Assembly: GCF_020178975.1 (NCBI RefSeq)
Contig: NZ_JAHXBU010000094.1
Span: 186,001 to 250,000, forward strand
Reading direction: 5' to 3'
Source of the DNA: Cesiribacter sp. SM1
GTDB lineage: Bacteria; Bacteroidota; Bacteroidia; Cytophagales; Cyclobacteriaceae
DNA length: 64,000 nt
The notes beneath the pieces are model-generated. The model made no database searches, was not told where the DNA came from, and worked only from the letters and a program-made list of their open reading frames with translations. This document shows, piece by piece, positions 37,897-46,610 of the stretch. A program made the position numbers and the translations under genes. The number at the start of each line of letters is the position of its first letter. The first letter of the stretch is position 1.

Positions 37897-37994
37897 GGCT
37901 ACAGACATGAACATGCTTTTAAAGCATCAGGCAGCATAACAGCTGCCGCACTATAATAAACATGAATCATCCCGAATTTTGATTTGGGATAAAA

Positions 37995-38040
37995 TAAGCA
38001 AAAACAGCCTTGGATGCTATTCCAGGGCTGTTTTTGCTTA
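37995..38040 (+). terminator. 20-bp hairpin, AAAAACAGCC type
   Basis: Stem 37995-38014 with 38021-38040, one G-T pair, 6-nt loop, T-rich right side. It shares its core with the terminator at 30610-30645. Probably ends the BNR-propeller gene, about 100 bp downstream. Confidence 0.75.
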
Positions 38041-38043
38041 AAG

Positions 38044-38144
38044 GTACTAGTTTTTGCGAGGAGGCACGACGAAGCAATCTGGCGTCTACGCGCATAGAAG
38101 CCAGATTGCCACACTCCGCTTCGCTGCGTTCGCAAAGACTGTAC
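38044..38144. repeat. REP-like imperfect palindrome
   Basis: Outer arms around TTTGCGA (38053-38059) and TCGCAAA (38130-38136), inner stem GCAATCTGGC (38074-38083) with GCCAGATTGC (38100-38109). The wording GCGAGGAGGCACGACGAAGC resembles a repeat class I recall from many bacterial genomes. Confidence 0.6.
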
Positions 38145-38146
38145 TG

Positions 38147-38192
38147 CTAATAGAAGTGGCCACTGGAGATCTCCAGTGGCCACTTCTATTAG
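38147..38192. repeat. 46-bp perfect palindrome
   Basis: Two 23-bp arms with no spacer; the centre is between 38169 and 38170, inside AGATCT. The core TGGCCACTGGAG continues into its own complement. Confidence 0.9.
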
Positions 38193-38230
38193 GAATGCTA
38201 GCTCTTTAAAAATTTGGGATGATTCATGTT

Positions 38231-38495
38231 TCTGTTGTGTATGCTTTGTTTAAGACTGATTTTCTGGTTTGCTGATGACTATTAATGCTAGAAAGGCAGT
38301 CATTTCAGTATAATGAGATTTTGTGTTATGCAAGCCTATTGTAGCACTGATGAAGACCATAACTCAACCGATGCAGCATCCTCGCATGGATAATCAGGAA
38401 CAGCCAAAGCAGCTCTGTGGAAGGAATGATGCCTACCCCTGTAGCATCTAATATCAGGCCTTATTCAGCCTGGATCAGCCAGAAAGCTTTTAACC
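38231..38495. other. Intergenic stretch before the SusD terminator
   Basis: 265 bp of ordinary non-coding sequence. No open frame, hairpin or box that I can support. Confidence 0.5.
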
Positions 38496-38528
38496 AAAAA
38501 AGCCACAGCGGCAGGCTGTGGCTTTTTT
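38496..38528 (-). terminator. Terminator of the SusC/SusD operon
   Basis: 14-bp stem (38496-38509 with 38515-38528), 5-nt loop, A/T runs at the base. It lies 19 bp after the SusD-like gene. Confidence 0.9.
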
Positions 38529-38546
38529 TAGTGAAAAAGAATGGAA

Positions 38547-39905
38547 TTAGAAGTATCCTTCGTTTTGCCTTAAGCTTTCGTTAGCATCTATTTCACGCTG
38601 CGGAATCGGGAAAATCAGCTCGAATGCATCATACTCAAAGCCATCTATGTCCCACTGCAGGCGCTTCATGTCGTGAACCCGCTGTCCTTCAAAGGCCAGC
38701 TCCAGGAATCGCTCCCGTACAATATCATCTACCGTAGGATTATCAATTGGATCCAGACCGGCACGTTCACGGATCAGGTTCACGTCATCGGCTGGCGATG
38801 CACCCACTTCAGTACCAAGGCGGGCGTTGGCTTCGGCCCGGGTCAGGTACAGTTCTGCCAGGCGGATCAGGTTTACGTTCGCATACTGGTCTACCCACTT
38901 ACCTGTACGGCTTTCGCCAGTTACCGGGTCGCTGTAGAATAAAGCCAGCCGCTCATCCCCCTCCTCGTACTCAGACAAATGCTGATTCTGAATTTCGATA
39001 TCTCCGCGACCACCAAACCTGGTGGAGGCAAAGAACAGCTGCATGTTATTAACACCATCCTGTGTGGTTACCTGGGTAGAAAGCACATCTTCTGAAGAGT
39101 TAGTAGTGTTATTGAATGCGTTTTCGTAAACAGGCACCAGGCTAAACACTCCCTGTGCATAGGCCAGGCCACGGTTGGCAGCATCGCGTGCGCCTTCATA
39201 GTTCAGCATTTGCAAATAAGCCCTGGAGAGGATGGCCGCAGCAGCAGTTTTGTTGGCATATACCCCGTTAGAGGTTGGTAACAAGTCTTCGGCCTGCTGC
39301 AGATCTTCAAGTACACGTGCATACACCGCTTCTACTGTTTGCCTTTCGGGATAGGTAATATCACCAAACTCATATGTTGGCTCCGTGATAATAGGTACAG
39401 CCAGGTTGGTGGTGGTGTTACCTGCACTGTAAGGCTTACCAAAGTATTTGACCAGCTCAAAATAGGCCAGCCCTCTTAAAAAGAGTGCTTCTCCCTGTAC
39501 ACGCCCCTGCTCTTCCTCATCCACCAGCTCCAGGTTATCCAGTACAATGTTGGTGGCATTGATCACATAATAACTGCTGTACCAGCGTTCGGCAACATCG
39601 CTGTTCGATGTTACCAGCTCTTTGCGCCAGACTTCAGCAGGCTCACCGTAGGTACCGGAAAACTGGAGATCGCCATCGCTACCCAATAGTTCACTGTCGC
39701 GTAGAGCATTACCACCAAACAGATCGCCATCGCTCAAAGCATCGTAGGCGCCTAACAGTATCCTTTCAATATTTTCGCCCGTATTCAGCGCACTTTCAGC
39801 AGGTAGTTTGTCTGTTGGACTAAGATCCAGCTCATCGGTACAGCTACCGACCAGAAGGCTGCCTGCGATCAAAGAGGTAAATCCTATGTATTTTATATAT
39901 TTCAT
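38547..39905 (-). CDS. SusD/RagB-family surface lipoprotein
   Basis: 452 residues. SPII signal with lipid-anchored Cys22 (LLVGSC). The family's start pattern DELDLSPTDKLP is present, followed by the N-terminal helices (LLGAYDAL; ALFLRGLAYFELVKYFG), TPR-like repeats (AAAAILSRAYLQML), and the C-terminal block IRLAELYLTRAEANAR, RERFLELAFEGQRVHDMKR, FPIPQREIDANESL. It caps a SusC channel and binds the nutrient on the cell surface. Slightly shorter than many SusD proteins (about 500-600 residues). Gene order SusC then SusD in transcription, 15 bp apart. Ligand cannot be deduced, since no glycoside hydrolase or sensor gene lies beside the pair. Confidence 0.96.
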   Translation of the reverse strand: MKYIKYIGFTSLIAGSLLVGSCTDELDLSPTDKLPAESALNTGENIERILLGAYDALSDGDLFGGNALRDSELLGSDGDLQFSGTYGEPAEVWRKELVTSNSDVAERWYSSYYVINATNIVLDNLELVDEEEQGRVQGEALFLRGLAYFELVKYFGKPYSAGNTTTNLAVPIITEPTYEFGDITYPERQTVEAVYARVLEDLQQAEDLLPTSNGVYANKTAAAAILSRAYLQMLNYEGARDAANRGLAYAQGVFSLVPVYENAFNNTTNSSEDVLSTQVTTQDGVNNMQLFFASTRFGGRGDIEIQNQHLSEYEEGDERLALFYSDPVTGESRTGKWVDQYANVNLIRLAELYLTRAEANARLGTEVGASPADDVNLIRERAGLDPIDNPTVDDIVRERFLELAFEGQRVHDMKRLQWDIDGFEYDAFELIFPIPQREIDANESLRQNEGYF

Positions 39906-39920
39906 AGTGCTATCAATGGG

Positions 39921-42900
39921 TTAAAAGCTAAGTTTTGCGCCAAAAACAATGGTACGTGCCTGCGGGGCAGAGTAGAAGTCGTTACCAAGGCTGATGTTGC
40001 TGGCAGCATAGTCTGTGTTTACTTCCGGATCCCAGCCGGGGTATTGGGTAAAGGTGAGCAGGTTCTGGGCTACTGCATAAAAGCGCAGGGTGCCCAGGCC
40101 ATAATTACCCAGCAGCGATTTAGGCAGGCTGTATCCCAAAGTAAGGTTCTTCAGGCGCAGGTATGAGCCATCGTAAAGGTAACGGCTGGAGGCCTGTGCT
40201 CCATTGTTGCTGTAAAGGCGTGCCTGTGGTACATCGGTAATATCGCCAGGCTTCTGCCAGCGGTTCATCTGGTCAACAGTCTGGTTATCTTCGTAACGGC
40301 CATTGGCTGTCATGTAGGTACCACCGCCATTAAAGATTTTATTTCCTTCTACGCCCTGGAACAGCACGCTCAGGTCAAATCCTTTAAAGGTAAGGCTGGT
40401 GTTAACACCATATATAAACTCGGGGGTAGGATTACCCAGCACCACCCGCTGTGCCAGGTTGTAGTTATTTGTGGCAATACGGCCACCCTGGTTCAGGTAG
40501 GTTACGCCGTCGATGTCTTCTGCCGCTACCTCATCGTTCACATACCAGAGGGCATCACCGTTATCAGGGTTAACTCCTGCATATTCCTGTCCGTAGAATA
40601 CACCAATAGGCTCGCCTACAATAACATCGTTCAACCACCTGGAGCCCGATTGGGCCAGCGTTTGCTGATCGCCGTTAAGACTCAACACCTCGTTCTGGTT
40701 GTAAGCCATGTTCAAACCGGCAGTCCATTGCAGGTCTGTTTTGCTCAGGATAGTACCATTCAGTACCAGTTCTACGCCCCTGTTCCGGAGAGAGCCAATG
40801 TTGTCCATGATAGTCCTGTAACCCGAGGTATAGGGTACCGGGCGCTCCAACAACAAATCTGTAGTGTTCTTTACATAGTAGTCAAGCTCACCATTGATAC
40901 GGTTCTTGAAAAACCCAAAATCAAATCCCACATCCAGCTGCGCTGTTCTTTCCCAGGAAAGATCGGGATTTTCCAGCTGATAGGGCACAAAGCCGGGCTG
41001 GCCACCATAAACAGACGCATCGTAGAGGCCAAGGTGGGTAAAGTTACCAATGGCAGCATTACCGGTGATGCCGTAGCTGGCACGTAGTTTCAGGAAGCTG
41101 ATGGCCCTGGTATTTTGCAGGAATGATTCTTCGGATAGAATCCAGCCGGCAGAAACAGCCGGGAAGAAACCATAGCGGTTGTTTGCACCAAAGCGGGAGG
41201 AAGCGTCCACACGGCCACTTACACCCAGCAGGTAACGGTCCAGCAGCTTATAATTTGCCCTCAAGAAGTATGAGAGGAAGGAGTATTCTGATAAATCACC
41301 TTCTGCATCTGTAATCTCGGCTGCAGAAACCAAACGGGTTAGCTCAGTAGACGGGAAGTTCTGACCGGCAACATAGGTTTGATCTATCTGTGATTTCTGG
41401 AATTCTACCCCACCGGTAAGATCAATATCGTGCACCTCACCCAATGGTTTAACATAGTTTGCATAGGCACGGGTGGTGTAATTGAATATTCTAAGCCAGC
41501 GTGAGCTGCCCCAGCCAGCTGTAGAACGGCCTCCCTGTGTGTTGGCGTTCTGGTAGCGATCTTCATTTTGGGTGAGCAGGTCAAAGCCATATTCTCCTGT
41601 AATACGCAGGCCATCAACAGGCTCATACACAAGCGATGTATTGGCCAGGTTACGCCATACCGAGGTTTCGAAACGGGAGTTCTCAAGCTCCACGGTAGCG
41701 GGGTAGTAGAACATAGATGGGTTGAGGGCATCGTCGTAGAGATTACCCTCTGGGTCGCGTACCGGAGAAAGCGGCGATTGGGCCACCAGCTGTAGTGGGG
41801 TGGCAAATTCGTTATCGTCAGAAACACGCGCATTGAGGGTGCGGGAAATACCTACATTGGCATTAAAATCAAGGTTGCTCTTAAGCTCGTGATTAAGGTT
41901 AAGGCGGCCGGAAATACGCTTAAAGTTGTTCCCGATCAGGATACCGTCCTGGTCGCTGAAAGAGCCACTGGCGTAGTAGCGCGTTTTATCGGTGCCGCCA
42001 GAGGCAGACAGGTTCAGCTCCTGGGTACGGGCATCCTGGAAGGCCAGTTCTTCCCAGTTTGTATTCGCAGGATTGGTGCGCCAGTCCCTGTCGCCGGAAA
42101 GAAAGTCGAAGGTACCATGGATGTACTGCAGCCAGGAATCGGCCGCGTAATCGGGATGGTCTTCTATACCGGCAGGAATCAGGGCCGGGTTCTCAGGATC
42201 AACTACATCAGCAAAATAGCCATCGGCTACGTCGTTGTTCCAGGCTGCTTCCTGCAGCAGCTCAATATACTGTGAGGCATTGAGGAATTCCCGGTGATTG
42301 GTAGGCCTGCTAACACCGTACTGGTAGTTGATGTTGAAACTTGTTGCACCGGCTTTACCTTTTTTAGTAGTGATGATAACCACACCGTTAGAGGCACGGG
42401 AACCATAAATAGCCGCTGCCGATGCATCTTTCAGAATCTCCATCGACTCAATGTCGTTGAAGTTAAGGTCTGCCAGCGGGTTGGTGGGCGCTGCTGTGTT
42501 TGACTGGTTCTCCGAAGTAACAGGAATACCATCAATTACATATAGCGGATCGTTGCTGGCGTTAATGGAAGAAGCACCACGGATGCGGATGTTGATGCCC
42601 TGGCCCACTTTTCCGTTCAGCGAGTTTACAAAAACACCGGCTGCACGGCCCTGAATGGCTTGCTCCACAGAGGGAACCGGCACGTTCTGGATTTGATCGC
42701 CACCTACCCTGGCAATGTTACCGGTAAGTTCTTCCTTAACCTGCGTACCATAGCCCACTACTACCAGCTCAGAGAGCTGATCAAGGCTGGGGTAAAGCTC
42801 AACGTTAATAACGGATCTGTTTCCAACAGTTACTTCTTCATCCACAAAACCCACAAAAGAAAACTGCAGCACCGATTCTGCCGAAGGAACTTCTATGGTA

Positions 42901-43082
42901 TAATTTCCATCCAGGTCAGTAACAGTCCCTGAAGTAGTACCTTGTATCCGAATGTTTACCCCGGGCAAGCCTGTGTTGTCTTCATTCGAAATTACTTTAC
43001 CCGACACATTTCTTGACTGAGCCCAGCCAATTCCTGTGATCAGATGAAGCAGCAGTACACTACATAGTAAAGCTTTTCTCAT
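39921..43082 (-). CDS. SusC/RagA-family TonB-linked outer-membrane protein
   Basis: 1053 residues. Signal peptide about 1-21, then CarboxypepD_reg (SGKVISNEDNTGLPGVNIRI), then the SusC signature around LVVVGYGTQVKEELTG and the plug (VPVPSVEQAIQGRAAGVFV, IRIRGASSINASNDPLYVIDG), then a barrel ending in a terminal Phe (TIVFGAKLSF). Energised by TonB, it imports the ligand bound by the SusD-like partner. First gene of a two-gene operon with its own terminator at 38496. No ECF sigma, anti-sigma or hybrid two-component regulator is beside it, so control is unclear. Confidence 0.96.
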   Translation of the reverse strand: MRKALLCSVLLLHLITGIGWAQSRNVSGKVISNEDNTGLPGVNIRIQGTTSGTVTDLDGNYTIEVPSAESVLQFSFVGFVDEEVTVGNRSVINVELYPSLDQLSELVVVGYGTQVKEELTGNIARVGGDQIQNVPVPSVEQAIQGRAAGVFVNSLNGKVGQGINIRIRGASSINASNDPLYVIDGIPVTSENQSNTAAPTNPLADLNFNDIESMEILKDASAAAIYGSRASNGVVIITTKKGKAGATSFNINYQYGVSRPTNHREFLNASQYIELLQEAAWNNDVADGYFADVVDPENPALIPAGIEDHPDYAADSWLQYIHGTFDFLSGDRDWRTNPANTNWEELAFQDARTQELNLSASGGTDKTRYYASGSFSDQDGILIGNNFKRISGRLNLNHELKSNLDFNANVGISRTLNARVSDDNEFATPLQLVAQSPLSPVRDPEGNLYDDALNPSMFYYPATVELENSRFETSVWRNLANTSLVYEPVDGLRITGEYGFDLLTQNEDRYQNANTQGGRSTAGWGSSRWLRIFNYTTRAYANYVKPLGEVHDIDLTGGVEFQKSQIDQTYVAGQNFPSTELTRLVSAAEITDAEGDLSEYSFLSYFLRANYKLLDRYLLGVSGRVDASSRFGANNRYGFFPAVSAGWILSEESFLQNTRAISFLKLRASYGITGNAAIGNFTHLGLYDASVYGGQPGFVPYQLENPDLSWERTAQLDVGFDFGFFKNRINGELDYYVKNTTDLLLERPVPYTSGYRTIMDNIGSLRNRGVELVLNGTILSKTDLQWTAGLNMAYNQNEVLSLNGDQQTLAQSGSRWLNDVIVGEPIGVFYGQEYAGVNPDNGDALWYVNDEVAAEDIDGVTYLNQGGRIATNNYNLAQRVVLGNPTPEFIYGVNTSLTFKGFDLSVLFQGVEGNKIFNGGGTYMTANGRYEDNQTVDQMNRWQKPGDITDVPQARLYSNNGAQASSRYLYDGSYLRLKNLTLGYSLPKSLLGNYGLGTLRFYAVAQNLLTFTQYPGWDPEVNTDYAASNISLGNDFYSAPQARTIVFGAKLSF

Positions 43083-43511
43083 AGTTCAGTAATTAATTAG
43101 AATATATAAATGCATGCTTTGGTGGAGGATTTAAACAGCCATTTCTGCGGCATTGACGTTCAAACACCCTTGTTTATCCGAACAAGTTAAAACAGAAATA
43201 TTTGATTGAAAAGCAGGCGGTACAGCCGGAAACCAGGGGGAATGGCTTTAACAAATCATACTTAAACAGTGATACCGTTCTCGCAACGGTTTGAAATGCT
43301 CGTTTGCCAGATAAAGCCTTTTTTAAAAAAATTTTACGGTTTTATTAAATTTTATTCACTTTCGGTATTTCAGCATTAAAAACCATGCTACCCGAGCCAA
43401 ATACATTCATCATTTGCTGAAGCAAGCCTTAAAAACAAGCCATCTGCCGATAAGGAATGGCTAATCTTACTGACCCCGGTAAAATTTTAAACCTGTCTGT
43501 TTAAAAACAAA
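43083..43511. other. Upstream region of the SusC gene
   Basis: About 430 bp, AT-rich, with no gene. It presumably holds the promoter and any operator of the SusC/SusD operon. I found no exact TAnnTTTG box near the ATG. Confidence 0.5.
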
Positions 43512-43539
43512 AGGAGCCTGACTTAATAAGCAGGCTCCT
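43512..43539 (-). terminator. Terminator of the peptidase/FGE-like gene
   Basis: 9-bp stem (43512-43520 with 43531-43539), 10-nt loop, followed on the minus strand by TTTTGTTTTT. It lies 24 bp after the stop. Confidence 0.85.
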
Positions 43540-43563
43540 GTGTATGTACAGCTTGTATACTGA

Positions 43564-46290
43564 TTAGTCTCTTACTACCCGAAACCCGGTATGTTCCGGG
43601 GCGCTGCTGCATTCCTGTGAGGCAGGGTCTACAAAATCGTAGGCGCTGTAGCCGTAAACAGCACACTTACCTCCTTCTTCGTAGAATTCAGCCACATTAC
43701 CACCCAGGTCAAACACTTTGGCATCGCCAAGAGCAAGCGGCTTAAAGGTACCAGCTTCTTTTACCAGGCTTCCTTTTACCTCCTGCAGCTTTTGCCTGAA
43801 GGCTGGCAGCTCATCCAGGGTTATGCTATAACCTGCCCAGTAATTGAGGGTATTTTCATCGGTGCCAGCTTCACGCGCTTTTTTCTGCAGTTCGGCCGCT
43901 TCTTTGCTGTTTGGCAGGCGGTAGCGCTGTCCTGTTTTTTCACTTAGCCAGTTTGTATAAGCCCGGGCATCTTCGAAAGATACATTTTGTGCAGGATAAT
44001 TATCCTGGCCTGCAGCAAAGGCATGGGCAGGTTTATAGGCTTTGAACTGCGCATTGGTAATTTCATAAAGGCCTATGTGCAGGGAATCTTTCTTTACAGC
44101 TGCTACCTCTGGCAGCAGGAGGCCCTCTTTCCAGATGCCCAGCAGGTTCTGGTGGCGGGCAGACTTTTCCTTCTCCAGCAGCATGGCCAGCGGGCTTTCT
44201 TCGCTAAAGCTTTCGTTTGGTGCTTTGTACTTGCCAAAGAGGTAGCGATCAAACCAGGCCACTTCTTCTTCTATCTTTCTCTTTTGGTGGCTAAGCTTTT
44301 GCAGGCCGTGCGGCTGGCCCGGGAACCAGAGGAAACGCACAGGAGCCTGCTTTAACTGCTGCAGCGAGCGGTAGTACTCCCAGCCCTGGTCGCGTGGCAC
44401 GGCTCTGTCTTCGCTGCCGTGGAAGATGATGGTAGGTGTTTTTACCTTTTCCATCTCAAAGAGAGGCGACTTCAGGACATAATTCTCGTTGTAGTTTTTA
44501 CCGTTGAGGTTATCCCAGGGAGCACCGCCAAAGTAGCTCTGGTCAAAGGTAACGCCAAACTCGCAGGTGCCATAGTCGGAGGTCCAGTTAACATCGCCAG
44601 CGCCGGGAGCTGCTACTTTAAACAGATCGGGATGCTGTACGGTAAGCATGGTGGTTAAAATAGCACCGTTAGACCAGCCCATTACACCCATAGAGTCTTT
44701 GTTTACCTTGCCGGCATCGATCAGTGCCTGGGCACCATTCAGGATATCAGTAAGCTCCAGTTCGTAATAGTGCCCTTTGATAGACTCTACAAACTTCTGG
44801 CCGTGGTTGGAAGAACCATGGTAGTTGGGCATGAGCACAAAAGCTCCTTTTTCGGCAAGCAGGTGCGGGTAGTAGGCCCAGCTTGCTTCCCACTGGTCCT
44901 GGTCTACACCGGAGGGGCCGCCATGAATAGCCAGCACCAGCGGGTATGCCCGCCCCTGCTCATAATTGTAGGGATAGTACAGGATCCCGTTCACTTCTTC
45001 ATCGAGTGCCCCTTTCCAGCGCATTACCTCGCTCCTGCCTATTTTCTTGTTATCCAGGTGGTTGTTCAGTTTTGCAAGCGGAGCTTCGGGGGTAATAGTG
45101 GCAATTTTACGTTTCGTTGCTAGCTTTCCCTTCAGGTACTGTGTAGGTGTGGAAGAAGTAGAGTGTACAAACAGGATATCTTCCCTGTTATCGGCAACCA
45201 CAGCGGGTGTGAGGTGCTGCTCCATGCCTTTTGCTTCTACCGCCTGGTAAGTCCAGGAGCTGCCTTTTTTCTGGTAGTAAGCCAGCTTATTCAGCGGGCC
45301 ATTGGCCAATATCGCCAGCACATCGTTGCCCACCACGGTAAAGTTACCTCCCAGGCCCCAGTCCCACTGCAGCTCCACCTGCCGGGGCTGGCTTGTAGCC
45401 AGGTCAAAATAATGGAGCAGGTCAATGCCGGCACCATTCCATTCCGGGTTGCTCGATTGCACACTGCTGAAGTAAAACCCTTTACTATCGGCTGTAAAGG
45501 CAAAGCTGCCCGGGGTTTGATAGTCAGCACCCAGTATTTCTTTCTTTTCGCCACTCTCCAGGTTCCAGAGGTATACTTTATTCTTCGGCTGGCCATCAAC
45601 ACCATAATGAGGAGAGCCCACATGGCTGCTCACCAGCCAGTTGCCATCTTTAGAGATGGCGTATTCATTTACCGGGTGTTTATTATCGGTGAGGCGGCGG
45701 GCCTGCTTCTTATTAAGGTCATAGGCAAAGATGCGGCTGGCCTTAAAGTGAGCCGTGTCTTCGATCACCATTACGTCATCTTTCTTCTTTTCCAGCAGCT
45801 GTTCATAGAGGGTTTTGCCTTCCTCTGCTACAAATATCAGCGAATGATCGCCCAGCCGCTGCAGGCTGCTGATGGAGGTGGCAAAGCTATCGAGTGCATA
45901 GGCCTCTCCTCCCAGCACATGCATGGCCCATATTTTTTTACCACTCCCGCGTGATGACAAAAAATAGATAAGCTCACCATTGGCTGAAAAGATAGGGCTA
46001 TGGTCATTTTCTTCGCTGCGCGTGAGCTGTGTGCTGGTGTACTGCCCGTCTTTCAGCGTAGCAAGGCGTGTAAGGTAAAGATCGCTCACCAGCTTATCTT
46101 TTTCTTTGGAGGGACGTTTCTTTTCCCAAACAACCATGCCCGCATCGGGGGAGTAGGCCATGTGGTTGATCCGTTCCTGTTTTACAATATCATCCGGACT
46201 CCAGCCAGTTTGCCTGGTTTGCTGTTTTTGGGCATGGCCTGCCAAAGAGAGCCAGAGCAGGGCCAGCAGCAGAGGTACATTTTTATTCAT
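43564..46290 (-). CDS. S9-family peptidase fused to a formylglycine-generating-enzyme-like domain
   Basis: 908 residues. Signal peptide about 1-20 (LSLAGHAQ). Residues 40-400 form the beta-propeller gate of prolyl-oligopeptidase-type enzymes. The alpha/beta-hydrolase domain has HGGPSG (456-461), nucleophile Ser540 in GWSNGA, Asp628 in HGSEDRAVP and His661 in GQPHGL, so the peptidase triad is complete. From about 735 the protein continues as an FGE-sulfatase-fold domain (LYEITNAQFKAY, NVSFEDARAYTNWLS, RYRLPNSKEAAEL, DLGGNVAEFY, GFRVVRD). The cysteines that do chemistry in true FGE are not clearly in place, so this part may bind rather than catalyse. Periplasmic or surface location inferred. 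Confidence 0.9.
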   Translation of the reverse strand: MNKNVPLLLALLWLSLAGHAQKQQTRQTGWSPDDIVKQERINHMAYSPDAGMVVWEKKRPSKEKDKLVSDLYLTRLATLKDGQYTSTQLTRSEENDHSPIFSANGELIYFLSSRGSGKKIWAMHVLGGEAYALDSFATSISSLQRLGDHSLIFVAEEGKTLYEQLLEKKKDDVMVIEDTAHFKASRIFAYDLNKKQARRLTDNKHPVNEYAISKDGNWLVSSHVGSPHYGVDGQPKNKVYLWNLESGEKKEILGADYQTPGSFAFTADSKGFYFSSVQSSNPEWNGAGIDLLHYFDLATSQPRQVELQWDWGLGGNFTVVGNDVLAILANGPLNKLAYYQKKGSSWTYQAVEAKGMEQHLTPAVVADNREDILFVHSTSSTPTQYLKGKLATKRKIATITPEAPLAKLNNHLDNKKIGRSEVMRWKGALDEEVNGILYYPYNYEQGRAYPLVLAIHGGPSGVDQDQWEASWAYYPHLLAEKGAFVLMPNYHGSSNHGQKFVESIKGHYYELELTDILNGAQALIDAGKVNKDSMGVMGWSNGAILTTMLTVQHPDLFKVAAPGAGDVNWTSDYGTCEFGVTFDQSYFGGAPWDNLNGKNYNENYVLKSPLFEMEKVKTPTIIFHGSEDRAVPRDQGWEYYRSLQQLKQAPVRFLWFPGQPHGLQKLSHQKRKIEEEVAWFDRYLFGKYKAPNESFSEESPLAMLLEKEKSARHQNLLGIWKEGLLLPEVAAVKKDSLHIGLYEITNAQFKAYKPAHAFAAGQDNYPAQNVSFEDARAYTNWLSEKTGQRYRLPNSKEAAELQKKAREAGTDENTLNYWAGYSITLDELPAFRQKLQEVKGSLVKEAGTFKPLALGDAKVFDLGGNVAEFYEEGGKCAVYGYSAYDFVDPASQECSSAPEHTGFRVVRD

Positions 46291-46475
46291 CTTTTAAAGA
46301 AGGACAAATTAAGTAGCAGTAGAAATAAAATTTTAGGTAGATTTTAAAATTCAGGTTTATTTCAGGAGCAATTAACCTGGCTAAGCCGCAAGTTATTGAA
46401 AAACGGGTATAAGAAGAACAGCACACAAAGATTTCTGTACAGGCTGCAGTAACTGGCTGTTATAGCTAATATAAA
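46291..46475. other. Intergenic stretch, no gene seen
   Basis: With the following terminator this makes a 320-bp gap. No open frame or box that I can support; it presumably includes the peptidase promoter. Confidence 0.5.
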
Positions 46476-46503
46476 AACAGCCGGGGCCAGAGCCTCGGCT
46501 GTT
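46476..46503 (-). terminator. Terminator of the third TonB receptor gene
   Basis: 11-bp stem (46476-46486 with 46493-46503, one G-T pair), 6-nt loop, then a T run on the minus strand. It is 107 bp after the stop. Confidence 0.75.
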
Positions 46504-46610
46504 CTGTTATAAACCCGGATGTACTAACGCAGTTTTAAGGGTCAGCATACCAAATACCTGCCCTTATACTACCTGCAGAGGTGCTTTATGCACAAAAAGT
46601 GCAGCAGGCA

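Larger units (their letters stand above)
37959..38230. mobile_element. 272-bp cassette with terminal inverted repeats (MITE-like)
   Basis: 22-bp ends (37959-37980 and 38209-38230) are inverted copies with one mismatch. Inside are three more inverted repeats: a terminator stem, a REP-like palindrome and a 46-bp perfect palindrome. It has no coding capacity. Whether it is a mobile element is inference; flanking target duplications were not recognised. Confidence 0.5.
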
